The position numbers and the translations under genes were made by a program. A stretch of 54,531 bases of DNA from a virus. A model generated the notes under the pieces. It was not told the DNA's origin. It saw nothing but the letters and a program-made list of their open reading frames with translations, and did not search any database. The DNA lies in the IMG/VR virus record IMGVR_UViG_3300037963_004589, positions 17,935-72,465 of that record; one strand, given 5' to 3'. Below, piece by piece: positions 51,400 to 54,531 of this stretch (position 1 is the first letter of the stretch; each line of letters begins with the position of its first letter).

Positions 51400-51820
51400 T
51401 ATAACCACCTATGTAATCTGAACATATTCCTGCAACATCAGAAATTAAATAACCCTTTGGTGGTATAACGGAAATACTCTTGTTAGTCATTTGTTCTCGG
51501 TAATGTGACCATAAATAACCCTTAGTGGTTAATGCAACTTCATCCTTATCATGTGAAAAACAATGTATTTTTTCATCATCAACCATTCTATAAAATGCAT
51601 CTATATTTTTTGCATGACACCATAAATTTTTATTATGTAAAAACCACCTTGATACTTCATATTGTGGTTTATCATGTCCTAAATAAAATGTCCTGTCTAC
51701 ACTCCAAACATCTATCTCAACATCATATCCTAACTTCAATGCATTCTCTATATAGTCAGGTTTGTTTTCTAACTCCCTTTGTGGTCCATTAATATTTCCT
51801 CTATGTGATATTAATATCAT
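51392..51820 (-). CDS. Glycerophosphodiesterase-like protein
   Basis: A 142-aa protein with the GDPD-type opening I-L-I-S-H-R-G-N, then D-V-E-I-D-V-W-S, Y-L-G-H-D and L-W-C-H-A-K-N, which carry the usual His, Glu and Asp residues of the TIM-barrel phosphodiesterases. It is much shorter than bacterial GDPDs (about 240 aa) and ends early, so it may be a minimal phage version. A role might be release of glycerol or a phosphodiester from glycan or lipid. It overlaps the LamG-like gene by ATGA. Confidence 0.7.
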   Translation of the reverse strand: MILISHRGNINGPQRELENKPDYIENALKLGYDVEIDVWSVDRTFYLGHDKPQYEVSRWFLHNKNLWCHAKNIDAFYRMVDDEKIHCFSHDKDEVALTTKGYLWSHYREQMTNKSISVIPPKGYLISDVAGICSDYIGGYSE

Positions 51821-52551
51821 TTAAACACATCAACATTGTATTGTAAAAAATTACAATGTTCTGATAAATCCCAAACTTTATATCGATTCTTATTCATCAT
51901 ATTAAAATAAAAAATTATTTCTTCTAACTTACCCTTTTCTTGTAATGTTGTAAATGCTTCTTTATTTTTTTCCACAAAATTAAGTATTTCATTATCACTA
52001 TTTCTTGTTGATTCAAGTAATCCTGCATATTCTAATGAATAATCACCAAAAAAATAATGTGAATCATCCACTTGTTTAAAATAATTACCACACCCAAAGT
52101 TATATGGTGTATGTTCATAGTTATTTAAAACCCCATTGTAATTTGTTTTCTTTTGAAATGTTTGGGCTGTTCTATTATTTATAAGTTTTAACGAAAATTC
52201 TTTATCGTGTTCAAAATGTCTTACTATTGCTATCCACTCATCTGAAAGTTTTGTGTTTGGTAGATGATAATCAAGCTTGATTGCTATGTGACCAAATTCA
52301 TTAACACCATCTTTCTCATACCAAAACTCCCAATTTATATGCTCTTCTCCTTGTACATAACACAAACCAGTGTGCATTCCTGGTCTCATCATAACACTAC
52401 ATGGTTTTTCAGTATCGATAGCATCCTCTACTTTAAATTTACAAAAAAATGTAAAATTACCATTCATAGAAGTACTTGGTGGTCTTGTTGTTAAACTATA
52501 CCTTTGTTGTGGTAGTACATACCAAGGCTCATGTTGTTTTACTCTTAACAT
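51817..52551 (-). CDS. LamG-like (concanavalin-fold) protein
   Basis: A 244-aa beta-rich protein. Residues about 28-165 (N-G-N-F-T-F-F-C-K-F-K-V, W-I-A-I-V-R-H-F, F-S-L-K-L-I-N-N-R-T, F-G-C-G-N) follow the LamG jelly-roll pattern, and a helical tail follows. Such domains bind carbohydrate. It may be a glycan-recognition protein or a virion fibre part. It overlaps the radical-SAM gene by 7 nt. Confidence 0.5.
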   Translation of the reverse strand: MLRVKQHEPWYVLPQQRYSLTTRPPSTSMNGNFTFFCKFKVEDAIDTEKPCSVMMRPGMHTGLCYVQGEEHINWEFWYEKDGVNEFGHIAIKLDYHLPNTKLSDEWIAIVRHFEHDKEFSLKLINNRTAQTFQKKTNYNGVLNNYEHTPYNFGCGNYFKQVDDSHYFFGDYSLEYAGLLESTRNSDNEILNFVEKNKEAFTTLQEKGKLEEIIFYFNMMNKNRYKVWDLSEHCNFLQYNVDVFK

Positions 52552-53957
52552 AACTTCTCACAATCACGATAGAACGATTCTAATTCAGGAAAAACTTTAC
52601 AAAAATCTGTATTTCTTCGTCTATCATGTTCACTAAAGAAACGAAAAAAGTTTCTACGCTGTTCTGTCATATCTTTTTCATCTCTTGATAAATGCCAATC
52701 GTAGATTCTTTTTAACTTTTGTACTTCTATATCTGAGTATCCGATTAATCTGGTTTCAAAATTTGGTGTTGCCATAAACTCCGTTAATTGAGTCTGTTTA
52801 TAAATATTTTGTGCCCATTTATCAGGTAGAATTTGAACTGTCTGATGAGCGGGGAATCTTAAATAACTTGAATCTAAAAATACTGCAGAATTCCAATACC
52901 TATCATCCGAACCATATACATCTTTTAATTTATAAATTTCATACAATAATTTATCATAATTAGGAACGGATAATGCATTATAAGTAGACATCATTGTTAA
53001 ATTTACTCGTGAGCATTTTTCTAATATTTTATTAACATTATCCCAAAACCTATTAAATTCTAAACCATTTCTAATATATTCTGCTTGTTCACCCCATGTA
53101 TCAACCGAAGTAAATATAATAAACTCATCAACTCGTTGTTCATCTTCTATTCTTTGTATTTTTTCTATAAATCTATTAATTAAACTATCCTCTGGTCCTA
53201 AATTACTATTGATTGCTAATTGTAAATTTTTATTTGGATTAGGATGGTCAATTATATAATCTAAAACTTTCCATGTATCTTTAGATAATAGTGGTTCACC
53301 ACCTGTAATTCTAAATGTGTGCAAATCCTTATATAAATCAGGCCACCATTTCCAAAATGCCTCAACATATGGGTTGTGTTCACGGACGGGAATAGGAACT
53401 TTATCCTCTGCAATTAATCCTGCAGGGTCATTGAATCCATCAGATGTTGGATACCCACCATATTTATTTGTTTCTTGCATCCAAGTAGTAGAATATGCAG
53501 GCCCACAATAACTACATTTAAAATTACATGCATTATTAAATGCTACTTCTACATATCTTGGATTATAATCATCTCTAAAATTTGAATTAGCAATTTCATC
53601 ATAATGTGGTGCAGACCAATATTCTGCAGATTTAAAAACTCTATCTGAAAATCTTTTTGAATTATCCTCTACATTCCAACAATAATCACATTCTTTTGGT
53701 CTTTGACCAGTCAACATCTCTCTTCTTCTTATTTTTTTATAAGAAGTATTGTGTAATGCAGCTGGATTTCTTTTTATTTCATTTACATTTATTTTATGTG
53801 TTTTTGGATGGTGACAACTATGGTTGTGACCTGTTTGTAATTGTAAAGTTACTTGTGTCCATTTTGCTAAACAAAACCCACTACCTACTTTATCTAATTT
53901 ATCTTTTGTTTTTTGAAAAACTGGATTTTCATCCACATGGTCATTATATCCTGCCAT
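52545..53957 (-). CDS. Twitch-type radical SAM protein
   Basis: A 470-aa radical-SAM protein with core motif C144-N-F-K-C148-S-Y-C151 and, upstream, C-H-H-P (Cys48) and E-C-D-Y-C-W (Cys90/93), which could bind another cluster. The F-R-I-T-G-G-E-P-L motif follows near 225-233. It resembles the twitch-domain radical-SAM proteins frequent in marine phages and bacteria. It shares one base with the upstream gene. Chemistry and substrate unknown. Confidence 0.82.
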   Translation of the reverse strand: MAGYNDHVDENPVFQKTKDKLDKVGSGFCLAKWTQVTLQLQTGHNHSCHHPKTHKINVNEIKRNPAALHNTSYKKIRRREMLTGQRPKECDYCWNVEDNSKRFSDRVFKSAEYWSAPHYDEIANSNFRDDYNPRYVEVAFNNACNFKCSYCGPAYSTTWMQETNKYGGYPTSDGFNDPAGLIAEDKVPIPVREHNPYVEAFWKWWPDLYKDLHTFRITGGEPLLSKDTWKVLDYIIDHPNPNKNLQLAINSNLGPEDSLINRFIEKIQRIEDEQRVDEFIIFTSVDTWGEQAEYIRNGLEFNRFWDNVNKILEKCSRVNLTMMSTYNALSVPNYDKLLYEIYKLKDVYGSDDRYWNSAVFLDSSYLRFPAHQTVQILPDKWAQNIYKQTQLTEFMATPNFETRLIGYSDIEVQKLKRIYDWHLSRDEKDMTEQRRNFFRFFSEHDRRRNTDFCKVFPELESFYRDCEKLC

Positions 53958-54531
53958 TAAAACCTCACATTTATCATTTGATGTCTTTTATAAATATCAT
54001 CTTGTATAGATTCTATCTCATATTTCATTTGATGTAAGCCAAATTCATCTTTATCAATATCAATCATACCTTTTTGCATATGCTTTCTATATATCAACTC
54101 GTTTCTGGCTGTTGCTTTTATATCACCTTGAAAAGAACCATCAACAATTCCTTCATCCTCATGTGGTAAACATTCCATAGTACCATATCTTCTATCTGGC
54201 ACAAGTGTATTCATAATCTCATTAATTTTTGATTTTGTTACCTTACCCCCATATAAAAATAATTTACCATGATTATTATTACCACTTAAATCTAAAATTT
54301 TATCACCCTTATATGATTTATCAAAATCATAATGTAAAACTAATTTGTTTCTTTGGTTGTATAATTTTAAATATGCTAATTCTCCCTTAAAAAAATTTTT
54401 TATTTTACCCCATGAGTTTGGTGCATTTCTCCCAATATAAAATGGTTTTGCTGCATATTTTTTTAATCTATTTTCAAAATTTAATTTACTTTTCTGTATA
54501 CCGAATTTTTCACCATACTCTACATCATTTA
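53957..54531 (-). CDS. LamG-like protein, 5' part cut by window end
   Basis: The open frame runs past the window edge, with 190 codons visible and no stop back to 54529. An in-frame ATG at 54214 would give an 85-aa protein but is probably internal, because the upstream part is clearly protein-like: V-L-H-Y-D-F-D-K-S-Y-K-G-D-K-I, then D-L-S-G-N-N-N-H-G-K-L, the N-terminal signature of LamG jelly rolls. A C-terminal section begins V-P-D-R-R-Y-G-T-M-E-C-L-P-H. Full start and length are unknown. It may be a carbohydrate-binding or glycosyltransferase-linked protein. Confidence 0.6.
   Translation of the reverse strand, partial: NDVEYGEKFGIQKSKLNFENRLKKYAAKPFYIGRNAPNSWGKIKNFFKGELAYLKLYNQRNKLVLHYDFDKSYKGDKILDLSGNNNHGKLFLYGGKVTKSKINEIMNTLVPDRRYGTMECLPHEDEGIVDGSFQGDIKATARNELIYRKHMQKGMIDIDKDEFGLHQMKYEIESIQDDIYKRHQMINVRF

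Noticed and set aside
22432-54531. Host chromosomal capsule locus or prophage boundary
   Set aside because: No change of strand, no integrase, tRNA or att-like repeat, no housekeeping genes, and the same compact overlapping style as the phage genes. It is most simply part of the phage genome.

Overview
The window is one end of a large, AT-rich (about 30% GC by eye) tailed-phage genome of the T4 superfamily. Every gene I accept lies on the minus strand, so transcription runs from the right end of the window to the left. Hallmark T4-type head genes are recognisable: large terminase (13252-14820), portal gp20 (11444-13240), prohead protease gp21 (8278-8895), acidic scaffold gp22 (1748-2902) and major capsid protein gp23 (67-1722), closed by a strong hairpin terminator (6-37). 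The protein modules, the phage-borne ribosomal protein bS21 (3043-3243) and the low GC recall marine myoviruses such as pelagiphages. The host assignment is inference only.

Layout in transcription order. (1) 54531-22432, about 32 kb: a nearly gapless run of about 42 genes, most overlapping by 1-23 nt. They look like a surface-glycan and small-molecule locus: nine glycosyltransferase-like proteins, a NeuB-type nonulosonate synthase, a CMP-sugar synthetase, a sugar nucleotidyltransferase, a PLP aminotransferase, a dehydrogenase and a short SDR, two HAD phosphatases, four radical-SAM enzymes, six SGNH-hydrolase paralogues, three methyltransferases, five proteins with a ParB/Srx-like signature, a sulfotransferase-like protein, a glycerophosphodiesterase-like protein and two LamG-like proteins. 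(2) 22385-21903: a GH108-type endolysin. (3) 21893-14820: small basic or Cys-containing virion-type proteins, a 1132-aa protein joining a NadM-like nucleotidyltransferase to an RNA-ligase-like domain, and membrane/coiled-coil small proteins. (4) 14820-67: the head operon, in the order terminase, portal, four small head genes, protease, seven accessory genes plus bS21, scaffold, capsid.

How the genes may work together. The head genes build and mature the capsid. Many accessory proteins here carry T4 prohead-protease-like sites ([L/I]-x-E before A or S), often at the N-terminus as LLxE-S. This suggests that they are loaded into the prohead, clipped by gp21 and possibly delivered into the host. 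The capsid protein has such a site at E64, close to the known T4 gp23 cleavage position. The glycan locus could make an activated nonulosonic acid (NeuB then CMP-transferase) and assemble and decorate a short glycan, either on the virion or on the host surface. The substrate and target cannot be read from the sequence.

Small intergenic gaps are rare. The five gaps longer than 30 bp all contain the same octamer in the same orientation, read as TATTTATA in the direction of transcription, which is a candidate promoter element. No tRNA, CRISPR array, insertion sequence or integrase was found.
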